A stretch of 50,613 nt of DNA from JBHELQ01 sp046262995 (GCA_046262995.1 JBHELQ010000098.1:1-50613); one strand, 5' to 3'. Shown: positions 39,865 through 48,589, counted from the stretch's first letter. Notes: generated by a model not told the origin, from the sequence alone. Numbers and translations: made by a program.

Positions 39865-41190
39865 CTACGCCGACTTGGCTGCCGGCAGGTCGCGCCGCGG
39901 GCCCTGGAGCCAGTCGCGCAGCTGCTCGTAGACGGCCGGGTGGTTGAGCAGATGCATGTGGTGCATGCCGCCGTAGCTGCGCAGCCGGTCCAGCTCGAAC
40001 GGATAGCGCTCGCCGCCCAGGCCCTGGCCCCAGGCGCTCGGCAGCCTCACCAGCAGGTCGCCCATCGCGCGACCGATGGGGTGATCGGGCTCCCGCGTGA
40101 TGGTGGCTCCCACGAAGTAGTAGGCGGCCGTGTCGAGGAAGGGGATCTCCTTGCGATGGCACTGGAGCAGCGCGTCCGCATCGCAATCGCACCAGTCGTC
40201 TTCACAGCAGTAGCCGTATCTCAGGTCCTTGATCCCGACGCTGCGCCGGTTGACGATGGCCGCGAACGGCTGCGTCTCGGGCAGGCGGGCCAGCGCCCAG
40301 CCGGCCGCGTTCGCGGCCTGCTCGAGCGGCGCGCCCAGATGAGGGGTGCCGAGGCAGAAGACGTGCCGCACGGGCGGGACCCAAGCGGAGCCGTCCGCGG
40401 CCCCGCGATAGCAGGCGCCTCGCGCCACGAGCCCCCCCATGGAATGTCCGACGAGCGCGATCTCGCGGACCTCCACCGGCCATTCGGCGACCGTGCGCTC
40501 GAGCAGCTCGCTGAGCGCCCGCGCCGCCTCCGAGACGTGAAGGCCGGTGCTGTAGCGGAGGTACAGCGGCGTGTAGCCGAGCTCGTCCCGCAGCCGACGG
40601 CCGTAGTCGGTGCGCTCGGTGGCGCCCGACCAGTTCACGCGCCAAGCCCCCTCGGTCTCGCACAGCCCGTGGATGAACACGACGATCCGCGGCGTGGCGT
40701 CGGGAATCGATCGCGCGAGCGCGCCGCGCTCGATGTCCAGCCGATCGGCGCGGTCATAGAAGGCGACCTCGGTGAGCAGGTCGCTGTCGAGCTCCTCGAG
40801 CAGGTCGCCAAGGAAGCCGTTCATGACCCCCGCCGCCAGGACGCCGGCAGGGCGACGGGTGAGCAGTTGGCCGTCTTCGCGCGTGAGCCGCGCGGCCGCC
40901 GCGCCGGCGCCGGTTGCCAGGCCCTTGCCGGCCGTGCGGAGGGCGCCGTAGACCGCGCTCGAGATGCGGTCGTGCAGGAAGCGGGAAGGGGCCGTCGCGG
41001 CTGTGCCGATCGGGCCGAAGGGCTTGCCCGCGAGCCCGAGGGCGCCGAAGGGCCGTCCCGCGATGGCGCGGTGCATGTCTCGGACGGTGCCGACCAGGCC
41101 GGTGGCCGCCTGGCCCGCGAGCTCCACCAGCGCGCGCGCCTCGTTGAGCTCGGCGGTCTTACCAATCGCGTCCCGGGTGGGCACAGCCAT
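39865..41190 (-). CDS. Lipase-like alpha/beta hydrolase (PGAP1-like)
   Basis: 441 residues. Catalytic core from about 165: strand plus oxyanion motif RIVVFIHGLCETEGAW (H174-G175) and nucleophile elbow VGHSMGG (S250). A C-terminal histidine near YGGMHHMHLLNHP completes the triad. The first 160 residues are alanine/glycine-rich and helical, with no signal peptide. A cysteine-rich loop (YGYCCEDDWCDCDADALLQC) is an unusual insertion that might bind metal. Acts on a lipid or ester; role unknown. The cupin gene is 10 bases downstream. Confidence 0.82.
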   Translation of the reverse strand: MAVPTRDAIGKTAELNEARALVELAGQAATGLVGTVRDMHRAIAGRPFGALGLAGKPFGPIGTAATAPSRFLHDRISSAVYGALRTAGKGLATGAGAAAARLTREDGQLLTRRPAGVLAAGVMNGFLGDLLEELDSDLLTEVAFYDRADRLDIERGALARSIPDATPRIVVFIHGLCETEGAWRVNWSGATERTDYGRRLRDELGYTPLYLRYSTGLHVSEAARALSELLERTVAEWPVEVREIALVGHSMGGLVARGACYRGAADGSAWVPPVRHVFCLGTPHLGAPLEQAANAAGWALARLPETQPFAAIVNRRSVGIKDLRYGYCCEDDWCDCDADALLQCHRKEIPFLDTAAYYFVGATITREPDHPIGRAMGDLLVRLPSAWGQGLGGERYPFELDRLRSYGGMHHMHLLNHPAVYEQLRDWLQGPRRDLPAAKSA

Positions 41191-41243
41191 GGCAAGCGCA
41201 ACCTACCTCAATCGGCGGATGGCGATTCAATAGCCTGGAGCGC

Positions 41244-42431
41244 GTGACGAGCAACGGCGCCGTCTACATCCTCGACGGGGCGCGCACCCACACGGGCCGC
41301 TACGGCGGGGCGCTGGCGGGCACGCGCCCGGACGATCTGGCGGCGCGCGTCGTCGGAGCGGTCGCCGAGCGCAGTCCCGAGCTCGACCCCGAGCGGATCG
41401 ACGACGTGTTCTTCGGGAACTCGAACGGGGCCGGCGAGGAGAACCGCGACGTGGCGCGCATGGCCGTGCTGCTCGCGGACCTGCCGACCAGCATCCCCGG
41501 CGTCACGGTGAATCGGCTCTGCGGCTCGGGGCTTGAGGCGGTGGTCGACGCGAGCCGGGCGATCGCAGTCGGAGACGCGTCCGTCTGCATCGCCGGCGGC
41601 GTGGAGTCCATGAGCCGCGCCCCGTGGGTGATGCAGAAACCCGAGCGCCCGTACGCGAGGCAGCACGAGACACTCCATTCGACCACGCTCGGCTGGCGGC
41701 TCGTGAACCCCGAGATGCCGGACAAGTGGACGGTCTCGCTCGGCGAGGGGGCGGAGATCCTGGCGGACCAGTACGAGATCCCGCGGGCGGCCCAGGACGA
41801 GTTCGCGCTTCGAAGCCACCAGCGCGCCGCCGCGGCCTGGGAGCGCGGCGACTACCACGACGAGGTGGTCGAGGTGCCGGGCGTGGAGCTCGAGCGCGAC
41901 GAGCCGATCCGCCCCGACACGTCGATCGAGAAGCTCGCGGGGCTGAAGCCGGCCTTTCGCCCGGACGGGTCGGTCACCGCGGGCAACTCGTCGCCGCTCA
42001 ACGACGGGGCCGCCGCGCTGCTGCTCGCCGACGAGGAGGGCGCCAACGCCTCGGGACGCGAGCCGCTTGCCCGCATCGTCTCCCGCGGCCTGCACGCGGT
42101 CGACCCGCCCATCTATGGGATCGCCCCGGTCGAGGCCTCGAACAAGGCGCTGGAGCGCGCCGGCATCGGGTGGGGGGACCTGGCCGCGGTGGAGCTGAAC
42201 GAGGCCTTCGCGGCCCAGACGCTCGCCTGCGTGTCGCAGTGGCCGGAGCTCGATCGCGAGATCCTGAACCCGAACGGCGGCGCGATCGCCCTCGGGCACC
42301 CGATCGGCTGCTCCGGCGCCCGCGTGCTCACCACGCTCGTGTGGGAGCTCCGCCGCCGCGGCGGCGGCTATGGCCTGGCCACGCTCTGCATCGGCGTCGG
42401 CCAGGGCATCGCGATGGTGGTCGAGGCCTAG
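41244..42431 (+). CDS. Thiolase (acetyl-CoA acetyltransferase family)
   Basis: 395 residues from GTG. The nucleophilic cysteine is in VNRLCGSGLEAV (C93); the second set is NEAFAAQ, GGAIALGHPIGCSGAR (H352) and LCIGVGQGIAM (C382). This fits degradative 3-ketoacyl-CoA thiolases or PcaF-type enzymes. It would complete the beta-oxidation set encoded at 3048-6646. Stops overlap those of the convergent purU gene by 4 bases. Confidence 0.93.
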   Translation: MTSNGAVYILDGARTHTGRYGGALAGTRPDDLAARVVGAVAERSPELDPERIDDVFFGNSNGAGEENRDVARMAVLLADLPTSIPGVTVNRLCGSGLEAVVDASRAIAVGDASVCIAGGVESMSRAPWVMQKPERPYARQHETLHSTTLGWRLVNPEMPDKWTVSLGEGAEILADQYEIPRAAQDEFALRSHQRAAAAWERGDYHDEVVEVPGVELERDEPIRPDTSIEKLAGLKPAFRPDGSVTAGNSSPLNDGAAALLLADEEGANASGREPLARIVSRGLHAVDPPIYGIAPVEASNKALERAGIGWGDLAAVELNEAFAAQTLACVSQWPELDREILNPNGGAIALGHPIGCSGARVLTTLVWELRRRGGGYGLATLCIGVGQGIAMVVEA

Positions 42432-43297
42432 AAGACGACAGTCCGGTCGTCGTAGACGACGACCCGGTCCTCGAGGTGCAGCTGTACGGCGCGCGCGAGC
42501 ACTATGCGCTCGATGTCCTGGCCCACGTGCGTCAGCTCCTCAACGGTCTGGCGGTGCGAGACCCGCTCCACGTCCTGCTCGATGATCGGCCCGGCGTCGA
42601 GCTCCTCGGTCACGTAGTGGGCGGTGGCGCCGATGATCTTCACTCCACGCCGGTGCGCCTGCCCGTACGGGTCCTGCCCCACGAACGCCGGCAGGAACGA
42701 GTGGTGGATGTTGATCAGCGGGGCGGCCAGGCGGTCGAGGAAGGAGCCGGAGAGGATCTGCATGTAGCGGGCGAGCACGACCAGGTCCACCTCCCCGGCC
42801 AGCAGCGCGAGCAGCTGGTCCTCGGCCTCCACCCGACCCTCGGGCGGGACCGGGACGTGGTGGAAGGGGACTCCGAAGGAGCGCACGTCCTGCTCGAGGT
42901 CGGGGTGGTTCGAGGCCACCAGGGCGATCTCGGCGTCCAGCTGCCCGCGCCGCCAGCGCCAGAGCAGGTCGAGCAGGCAATGCTCCTCACGCGAGACGAG
43001 CAGCGCCACGCGCTTGCGCTGGTCGGCGTGCGAGGTTCGCCAGCTCATGTCGAAGCGCTCGGCGACCTCGCGGCGGAACACCTCGTCGAGCTCGTCGCGG
43101 CCCAGGTCGAGCGCGGCGGTCGAGAACTCCATGCGCATCAGGAAGCGACCGCCCTCGGGATCCGTCGAATGCTGGTCCGACGAGAGGATGTTGGCGCCGT
43201 GCTGGAAGAGGAAGCTCGAGACGGCCGCCACGATCCCGGGGCGGTCGGGACAGGAGACGAGCAGGCGGGCGCGGGGCGCGCCGTGGGCGCCGGTCAA
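42428..43297 (-). CDS. purU: Formyltetrahydrofolate deformylase
   Basis: 289 residues; hydrolyses 10-formyl-THF to THF and formate. An ACT domain (9-85, LLVSCPDRPGIVAAVSSFLF) is followed by the formyltransferase fold with NIHHSFLPAF (N, H) and the aspartate in ELDAGPIIEQDV. The GQDPYGQAHRRGVKIIGATAH stretch is diagnostic for PurU. I chose TTG 43297, which overlaps the TGA of the upstream kinase gene (TTGA), because residues after it align with the family start; the longer frame upstream lies inside the kinase gene. Operon with the kinase and ahcY. Confidence 0.9.
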   Translation of the reverse strand: MTGAHGAPRARLLVSCPDRPGIVAAVSSFLFQHGANILSSDQHSTDPEGGRFLMRMEFSTAALDLGRDELDEVFRREVAERFDMSWRTSHADQRKRVALLVSREEHCLLDLLWRWRRGQLDAEIALVASNHPDLEQDVRSFGVPFHHVPVPPEGRVEAEDQLLALLAGEVDLVVLARYMQILSGSFLDRLAAPLINIHHSFLPAFVGQDPYGQAHRRGVKIIGATAHYVTEELDAGPIIEQDVERVSHRQTVEELTHVGQDIERIVLARAVQLHLEDRVVVYDDRTVVF

Positions 43298-44220
43298 GGC
43301 AGGCTTGCCTGCGCGCCCTCGATCCGGGTCATCGCCGCAATCGCCGCGGCCCGCTCCTCGACCTCGTCGCGCGTGACCGATCCGAGCCGCTCGGTCCCGA
43401 AGCCCTCGACGCAGAACGAGGCGACCGTCGTGCCGTAGGCCATCCCGCGGCGGAGGGCGCCCTCGTCGGGCGACCCGCCTTCGCCCGCCAGGTAGCCCAG
43501 GAACCCGCCAGCGAACGAGTCGCCCGCCCCCGTCGGGTCGGCCACCGTCTCGAGCGGGAATGCCGGAAGCGCGAAGAACCCGTCGCTCGTGAAGAGCGCC
43601 GCGCCGTACTCCCCCTGCTTGGCCACCACCACCCGGGGGCCGAGCTCCATCAGGGCGCGCGCCGCGCGCACGAGGTTCGGCTCCTCGGTAAGCATCCGGA
43701 TCTCGGCGTCGTTCATGAAGACCATGTCGACGCCGCGGATAGCGCCCACCAGCGAGTCGCGAGCGGTCTCGATCCAGAGGTTCATCGAGTCGAGCGCCAC
43801 CAGCTTCGCCTGGTCGCACTGCTCGCGGACGTGGCGCTGCAGGTCGGGCTGGATGTTCCCGAGGAACAGCAGGTCGGCGTCCGCGGCCTGGTCCGAGAGG
43901 TCCGGCTGGAAGTCCGCGAACACGCCGAGCTCGGTCGCGTCGGTGTGGGCCGTGTTCAGGTCGAAGTCGTAGTGGCCGCGCCAGAAGAACGTGCTCCCGC
44001 CCTCGACCTGCTCGAGCTTGCCGGTGTCGATGCCGCGGCGGTGCAGCACCTCGAGCTCGGCGTCGCCGAAGTCGTCGCCCACCCGCCCGACGACGCCGAC
44101 CTCGGTGAACAGGCTGGCCGCCAGCGAGAAGTGCACGGCGGAGCCGCCGAGCATCCGCTCGCGCTCCCCGAAGGGGGTGCGCACGGAGTCGAAGGCGACC
44201 GACCCTACGACCAGCAGCAT
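43294..44220 (-). CDS. PfkB-family sugar/nucleoside kinase, probable adenosine kinase
   Basis: 308 residues. The ribokinase fold opens with LLVVGSVAFDSVRTPFG, carries the substrate glycines in MLGGSAVHFSLAASLF and ends with the anion-hole motif ADPTGAGDSFAGGF (near 228-241, D235 the base). ATP site NDAEIRMLTEE is present. Lying 7 bases after ahcY, it is the obvious candidate to remove the adenosine that ahcY makes; this is inference from context. A general sugar kinase is the alternative. Stop overlaps the TTG of purU. Confidence 0.86.
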   Translation of the reverse strand: MLLVVGSVAFDSVRTPFGERERMLGGSAVHFSLAASLFTEVGVVGRVGDDFGDAELEVLHRRGIDTGKLEQVEGGSTFFWRGHYDFDLNTAHTDATELGVFADFQPDLSDQAADADLLFLGNIQPDLQRHVREQCDQAKLVALDSMNLWIETARDSLVGAIRGVDMVFMNDAEIRMLTEEPNLVRAARALMELGPRVVVAKQGEYGAALFTSDGFFALPAFPLETVADPTGAGDSFAGGFLGYLAGEGGSPDEGALRRGMAYGTTVASFCVEGFGTERLGSVTRDEVEERAAAIAAMTRIEGAQASLP

Positions 44221-44227
44221 GCGGCGC

Positions 44228-45505
44228 TCAGGTCCCCTGGTCCCAGGAGCTCAGGTACTTCTCCTGGAGCGCGGTCAGCTCGTCGATCCTGGTTCCCATC
44301 GCCTCGAGCTTCAGGCGGGCGATCTCCTTGTCGATGTGCTCGGGCACCCCATAGACCTTCCGCTCCAGCTCGCCGCCGTGCTTGGCCATGTGCTCGGCGC
44401 TGAGCGCCTGGTTGGCGAAGCTCATGTCCATCACGGCGGCCGGGTGGCCCTCTGCAGCGGCGAGGTTCACGAGCCGCCCTTCGGCCAGCAGATAGATGCG
44501 CCGGCCGTCATTCAGCAGGTGCTCCTCGACCAGCGGCCGAGTCTCACGCGCGGTGTCGGTGATCGCGTCCAGATCCGGCTTGTTGATCTCGACGTCGAAG
44601 TGGCCGGAGTTGGCGATGATCGCGCCGTCCTTCATCACCTCGAAGTGGCGCCCCGAGAGGGCGTCGCGGCCACCGGTCACGGAGACGAAGATGTCGCCCT
44701 CCTTCGCCGCCTCGATCGAGGGCATCACGTCGTAGCCGTCCATGACCGCCTCGAGCGCCCGCAGCGGGTCGACCTCGCACACGATCACGTGCGCGCCGGC
44801 GCCCTTGGCCCGCATGGCGAGGCCGCGGCCGCACCAGCCGTAGCCGAAGATCACGATGCGGCTGCCGGCCAACAGCACGTTCGTGGCCCGCAGGATGCCG
44901 TCGAGCGTGGACTGGCCGGTCCCGTAGCGGTTGTCGAACAGGTGCTTGGTGTCGGCCTCGTTCACTGCGATGATCGGGAAGCCGAGCTTGCCCTCGGCCT
45001 CGAGCGCCTTCAGCCGGATCACCCCGGTGGTCGTCTCCTCCGTGCCGCCGATGATGTCCGGGATCTGCTCGGTCCGCTTCCCGTGGAGCACCGAGATCAC
45101 GTCGGCGCCGTCGTCCATCGTGATCTGAGGCCGCTTGTCGCAGACCGCGTCGATGTGCGCGTAGTAGGTGTCGGTGTCCTCGCCGTGGACCGCGAACACC
45201 TCGGCGCCGTAGCGGTCGACCAGCGCGGCCGCGGTGTCGTCCTGGGTCGAGAGCGGGTTGGACGCGCACAGGCCCACGTCGGCGCCGCCCGCCATCAGGG
45301 TGCGCACGAGGTTCGCCGTCTCGGTCGTGACGTGCAGGCAGCAGCCCAGGGTCAGACCGTCGAGGGGCCGCTCGCGCTCGAAGCGCTCGCGAATCTGGGC
45401 CAGGACCGGCATCTGGGCGTCGGCCCACTCGATTCGTGCCTGGCCGCGATCGGCAAGGCCGAGGTCGGCGACGTCGTGGTTCTCGGCGGCGGTCGTGGAG
45501 GGCAA
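44228..45505 (-). CDS. ahcY: Adenosylhomocysteinase (S-adenosylhomocysteine hydrolase)
   Basis: 425 residues; cleaves S-adenosylhomocysteine to homocysteine and adenosine, keeping methylation going. Blocks: LHVTTETANLVRTL, CASNPLSTQDD, HGEDTDTYYAHID, NEADTKHLFDNRYGTGQS with the catalytic lysine/asparagine, and the NAD fold FGYGWCGRGLAMRAKG. The short C-terminus and lack of the insertion seen in eukaryotic forms match the archaeal/Thermotoga type. Start TTG 45505 is chosen because AAAGGA lies about 7 bases before it and MPSTTAAENHDVADLG is a normal beginning; the open frame extends further upstream without support. First gene of ahcY-kinase-purU. Confidence 0.94.
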   Translation of the reverse strand: MPSTTAAENHDVADLGLADRGQARIEWADAQMPVLAQIRERFERERPLDGLTLGCCLHVTTETANLVRTLMAGGADVGLCASNPLSTQDDTAAALVDRYGAEVFAVHGEDTDTYYAHIDAVCDKRPQITMDDGADVISVLHGKRTEQIPDIIGGTEETTTGVIRLKALEAEGKLGFPIIAVNEADTKHLFDNRYGTGQSTLDGILRATNVLLAGSRIVIFGYGWCGRGLAMRAKGAGAHVIVCEVDPLRALEAVMDGYDVMPSIEAAKEGDIFVSVTGGRDALSGRHFEVMKDGAIIANSGHFDVEINKPDLDAITDTARETRPLVEEHLLNDGRRIYLLAEGRLVNLAAAEGHPAAVMDMSFANQALSAEHMAKHGGELERKVYGVPEHIDKEIARLKLEAMGTRIDELTALQEKYLSSWDQGT

Positions 45506-45544
45506 GCGGTGTCCTTTCGTGTCGTCGGTCCGTGGACGGAGGTT

Positions 45545-45640
45545 GCGACGGGGGCGTCGCCGGGGTGCGCCGGCAGCGGACGATAACGGCCGAGGTCCGC
45601 CGCGCCCCGCAGGGCGTAGGGACGCCGAACCTCCCGTCGC
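45545..45640 (-). ncRNA. Candidate structured leader of ahcY (possible riboswitch-like element)
   Basis: On the minus strand, GCGACGGG (45640-45633) can pair perfectly with CCCGTCGC (45552-45545), closing a 97-base region 40 bases before the ahcY TTG. Inside are hairpins GGCGT-CCCT-ACGCC (45626-45613) and GCCGG-CGCACC-CCGGC (45574-45559). A second alternative pairing, CGAGGT with ACCTCG, is mutually exclusive in part. This looks like a multi-branched leader; it does not match the SAH riboswitch consensus I remember. In G+C-rich DNA such stems can occur by chance. Confidence 0.35.
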
Positions 45641-45654
45641 GAAGCTACCTCGAA

Positions 45655-45687
45655 TGTGATTAGACCATTTGCGGCCCCTCCGGCCGC
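45655..45687. promoter_or_regulatory. Divergent control region of ahcY and the MarR gene
   Basis: The only A+T-rich patch in the gap (AATGTGATTAGACCATTT, 45653-45670) is flanked by a perfect inverted repeat GCGGCC-CCTCC-GGCCGC (45671-45687). It is a plausible shared promoter and operator zone; no -10/-35 pair is clear enough to assign. Confidence 0.35.
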
Positions 45688-45791
45688 TAGGCTGTCCACG
45701 CCGGCATGGACTCGACCGGCGGAACCTGACGGAGAGGGACAGGGGCAGTGGCGTCGATCGCCGATTGCATGGCGAGGACTGGAGACGTGGA

Positions 45792-46364
45792 ATGACACGC
45801 GAGCCGGGTCGGGACGGCGTTGGGCTACCGCGCTCCGAGTGGGCTTTCCCGGGGCCGCCGAGACCGTGGTCCGTGGCCTTCGCCCACGACGTCGCGTTCC
45901 TGCTCAGCAAGATCGGCTCGCGGTCCAACAAGCTCTTCGCTGGGGCCCTGGAGCCGCTCGGGCTGCGCCCGAACCACGTGGCGCTGCTGCAGTACCTCTC
46001 GGGCCGTGAGGGGGCCTCCCAGCGTGAGCTCGTCGACGGGCTCTGGATCGACGCTAGCTCGATGGTCGCCCTGCTCGACGAGTTCGAGGAACGCGGCCTG
46101 GCCGAGCGCCGCCCGAACCCGGAGGACCGCCGCGCCTACGCCGTCTACCTCACCCTGAGCGGCAAGGAGCTGCTGGCCGAGTGCCTGGAGCTGTCGCGGA
46201 TCGTGGCGGAGCGCATGCTCGCGCCGCTCTCGGAGGAGGACCGCGGGCTCATGCACGGCTTCCTCAAGCGGATAGTCGGGGTCGACGGCGGCGATGGCGC
46301 GGCTTTGAGCGACGGCCTCCTGGCGCTGCACGGGCGAGCGAGCTCGCGGCGGACGGGCGGCTGA
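45792..46364 (+). CDS. MarR-family transcriptional regulator
   Basis: 190 residues from ATG 45792, 7 bases after GGAG; earlier in-frame starts have no ribosome site. A winged helix (about 55-125) has LGLRPNHVALLQYLSGREG, ASQRELVDGLWIDASSMVAL as recognition helix and the wing RRPNPEDRRAYAVYLT, the diagnostic MarR D-x-R-[RA] segment. Likely a homodimer that responds to a phenolic or stress ligand. It is divergent from ahcY and may regulate it, but that is not shown. Confidence 0.9.
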   Translation: MTREPGRDGVGLPRSEWAFPGPPRPWSVAFAHDVAFLLSKIGSRSNKLFAGALEPLGLRPNHVALLQYLSGREGASQRELVDGLWIDASSMVALLDEFEERGLAERRPNPEDRRAYAVYLTLSGKELLAECLELSRIVAERMLAPLSEEDRGLMHGFLKRIVGVDGGDGAALSDGLLALHGRASSRRTGG

Positions 46365-46414
46365 GCGAGCGAACGCGGACGGTTTGGCTCGCCAGGCGCG
46401 GGTACCTTCACGGC

Positions 46415-46765
46415 ATGGAAGGGACGACGCGCCGGGGCAGGAGGCCCCGGCGGAGGAGGAGGGGCCGCGCCGCTCCGGCAAGGGCGGCGCGGAGGGGAGC
46501 TTGGACGCTGGCGCGGATCGTCACGCTCGTAGCCTCCATCGTGGCCGGCATCATCGTCGCGGGCATCCTGCTCGTCGTGCTCGAGGCGAACAAGTCCAAT
46601 GACATCGTCAAGGCCGTGCTCGATGCGGCCAAGTTCCTGGTCGGGCCGTTCAAGAACGTCTTCAGCCTCGACAGCCACAAGGCCACCACGGCAGTGAACT
46701 GGGGCCTGGCGGCGGCCGTCTACCTGCTCGTGGGCAGCCTGATCGCCCGCCTGCTCAGGCGCTAG
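46415..46765 (+). CDS. Two-helix small membrane protein
   Basis: 116 residues from ATG 46415 (MEGTTRRGRRPRRRRRG...). A strongly basic N-terminus precedes a first membrane helix (33-55, TLVASIVAGIIVAGILLVVL) and a second one (about 92-112, WGLAAAVYLLVGSLIARLL); between them is LDAAKFLVGPFKNVF. The Arg-rich N-terminus should stay in the cytoplasm. Similar two-helix proteins are common in actinobacteria without known function. Convergent with the DUF1059 gene with a 4-base stop overlap. Confidence 0.7.
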   Translation: MEGTTRRGRRPRRRRRGRAAPARAARRGAWTLARIVTLVASIVAGIIVAGILLVVLEANKSNDIVKAVLDAAKFLVGPFKNVFSLDSHKATTAVNWGLAAAVYLLVGSLIARLLRR

Positions 46766-46986
46766 CCGGGCATCGCCTCCTGCGGGCGGGTGCCCGGCTG
46801 GTAGCTCTCCTCGGGCTCGAGCATGCCGCGGATCTGCTCTCGCAGCTCCTCGCTGTCCTCGTGCGAGTGCACGGAGGCAGCGTGCTCGCCCGCGGCGCGC
46901 ACCACCTCTTCCTCGTCGCCGATGATCGTCAGCGAGCAGTTGGAGTCGCTCGGAAAGCGCCGGCAATCGACCATCACGCGGGCCAT
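46762..46986 (-). CDS. DUF1059 family protein
   Basis: 74 residues from ATG. The DUF1059 pattern is clear: VDCRRFPSDSNCSLTIIGDEEEVVRAA, with the cysteine pair C8 and C17, then EHAASVHSHEDSEELREQI. The family is small, cytoplasmic and of unknown role; the two cysteines and the following histidines suggest metal binding or redox sensing. Confidence 0.82.
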   Translation of the reverse strand: MARVMVDCRRFPSDSNCSLTIIGDEEEVVRAAGEHAASVHSHEDSEELREQIRGMLEPEESYQPGTRPQEAMPG

Positions 46987-47055
46987 GGCTCTCCCTTCGT
47001 TCGGATCGGGTCCGGGTTCTTCTACACCCGCGCGCGGGCCGCGGTCAAGCCGGGC

Positions 47056-48210
47056 TCAGGGGGCGTGCTCGATTCTCAGTCGGCCGTCGGGGCCGACGGC
47101 CATCGTCCTGCGCCCTGCGAGCAGCTCGCCCAGCTCGTCGCCGACGAGCTCGGCCCGCCAGCCCGCGGTGACGCGTAGCCCGTCGTCTGCCTGACCGCCG
47201 CCGAGGGACGCCACCAGCGACGCCAGCTCGGCCTGGGTGGCGATCAGCTCCACCGCGACACCGCTCTCCTGCGACCTGTGCCGTACGAGGGCCTGCGCCA
47301 GAGCGACGAGGGGGGCCTGGGAGGGGTCCCGCCGAGGCGATGCGGGCGTCGCCGGCGGCGGCTCACGGCGCCGGCCGCGCGCGACTGCCTCGACCAGCTC
47401 GCGGCCGCGCCGCTGGACGGTCTGGCTGGGCAGCCCGCGAATCTCGTCCAGGGCCTGACGGTCGCGCAGCTCCCGACGGGCCAGCTCCACGAGCGCCTGG
47501 TCGGGCAGCAGGCTTCCCGCAGGCCGGTCGATCGCGCTTGCGGTGCGCTCGCGCCACTCGACGAGCTCCCGCGCCACGGCCCGCTGCTCCGGGCCCAGCC
47601 GGGCGATTCGAGGCAAGCGCGCGTAGATCCGCTCCACGTCGCGCTCGTCGCTCGAAGCTTCGAGCGCGCGGCATTCCTCGCGTGCCCACTCGAGCCGTCC
47701 CGCCTCCCGCAGACGGCCCTCGATCTCCTCGCCGAGGGCCAGCAAGAGCCTCGCGTCGTCGCGCGCATAGGCCACCTGCTTCTCGGTCAATGGGCGGCGA
47801 TCCCAGCGCGTGAAGCCCTCGGTCCCCCGCAGGCGGATGCCGAGCAGCCGGTTGACGAGCGACTCGTAGCCCTCCTGGCTGCCGAGTCCCAGGAAACCCG
47901 CTCCGATCTGCGTGTCGAACACGTTGCGCACCTTCGTGCTCCAGTCCCTGCGCAGGAAGGCGATGTCCTGCCGGCCCGCGTGGACCACCACCTCGACGTC
48001 CGGGTCGGCCAGCACGTCCGCCAGCGGTCCGGAATCCAGCGCGTCGAGCGGGTCCAGCACCTCGGTGCGGACGCCGTCGCCGGTCTCGGGGTCCGGCACC
48101 GCGATCTGGACCAGACACAGGAGCGCCCGGTAGCGGCGCTCGGAGACGAACTCGGTGTCGATTGCGATGCGGCCGTGACGGGCCGCTCGCTCGGCGATGT
48201 CGGCGGTCAC
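47056..48210 (-). CDS. rnd: Ribonuclease D
   Basis: 384 residues from GTG; 3'-to-5' exoribonuclease that trims tRNA precursors. DEDDy motifs: AIDTEFVSERRYRALLCLVQ (D18, E20), VVHAGRQDIAFLRRD and YARDDARLLLALG (Y-x3-D). An HRDC domain follows (about 208-285, LVEWRERTASAIDRPAGSLLPD), as in the family. A C-terminal second helical domain (about 300-384) is consistent with HRDC-like arrangement. Cytoplasmic. It could process the three tRNAs in this window among others. Confidence 0.93.
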   Translation of the reverse strand: MTADIAERAARHGRIAIDTEFVSERRYRALLCLVQIAVPDPETGDGVRTEVLDPLDALDSGPLADVLADPDVEVVVHAGRQDIAFLRRDWSTKVRNVFDTQIGAGFLGLGSQEGYESLVNRLLGIRLRGTEGFTRWDRRPLTEKQVAYARDDARLLLALGEEIEGRLREAGRLEWAREECRALEASSDERDVERIYARLPRIARLGPEQRAVARELVEWRERTASAIDRPAGSLLPDQALVELARRELRDRQALDEIRGLPSQTVQRRGRELVEAVARGRRREPPPATPASPRRDPSQAPLVALAQALVRHRSQESGVAVELIATQAELASLVASLGGGQADDGLRVTAGWRAELVGDELGELLAGRRTMAVGPDGRLRIEHAP

Positions 48211-48251
48211 CCGGCGGCGACTCTAGCCATAGGCCGCACGCCTCCGGCCAC

Positions 48252-48548
48252 CTAGGCCGCGCCCGGACGGTCGGGGCGGATCTCGGCGCCCCCCGGCTCC
48301 TCCTCCGCGGGCGTCGCGTGGAGCTCTTCCAGCTGGGCGTCGAGCGAGACCCGCCCCTCGACGATCGCGGCCACCCGCTCGCCCGGGGCGAAGCGCTCCT
48401 CGCCACCGGTGGTCTCGAAACGGAGACCGTCGAAGATGTCGGCGTCCTGGTCGCCGATCACCGCGGTGACCTCGCCCATGACCGCGCCCGAGCGGTCCGC
48501 CACTTCCCATCCGGATTCGATCGTCAGCCAGGAGGTCGGCTCGGGCAT
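48252..48548 (-). CDS. PRC-barrel-like small protein
   Basis: 98 residues from ATG 48548. The fold reads WEVADRSGAVMGEVTAVIG, DADIFDGLRFETTGGEERF, APGERVAAIVEGRVSLDAQL, a PRC-barrel-like pattern with an acidic, disordered tail (EEEPGGAEIRPDRPGAA). PRC barrels often tether RNA- or photosystem-related factors; here only the fold is proposed. The frame is open far upstream but in the opposite gene, so ATG 48548 is preferred. Divergent from the murein hydrolase gene. Confidence 0.7.
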   Translation of the reverse strand: MPEPTSWLTIESGWEVADRSGAVMGEVTAVIGDQDADIFDGLRFETTGGEERFAPGERVAAIVEGRVSLDAQLEELHATPAEEEPGGAEIRPDRPGAA

Positions 48549-48589
48549 GTGATGCTCATACCCGCTGGGAGGCGAGGCATACTCTGCCG

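Noticed and set aside
42428..43819. Longer version of PurU starting near 43819
   Set aside because: The extra 174 residues lie inside the PfkB kinase gene and show no homology; TTG 43297 fits the family start.
45545..45660. Known SAH riboswitch upstream of ahcY
   Set aside because: The conserved GAGGAGCGCTGC and AACGGCGCTC blocks I associate with that class are absent; only generic stems are visible.
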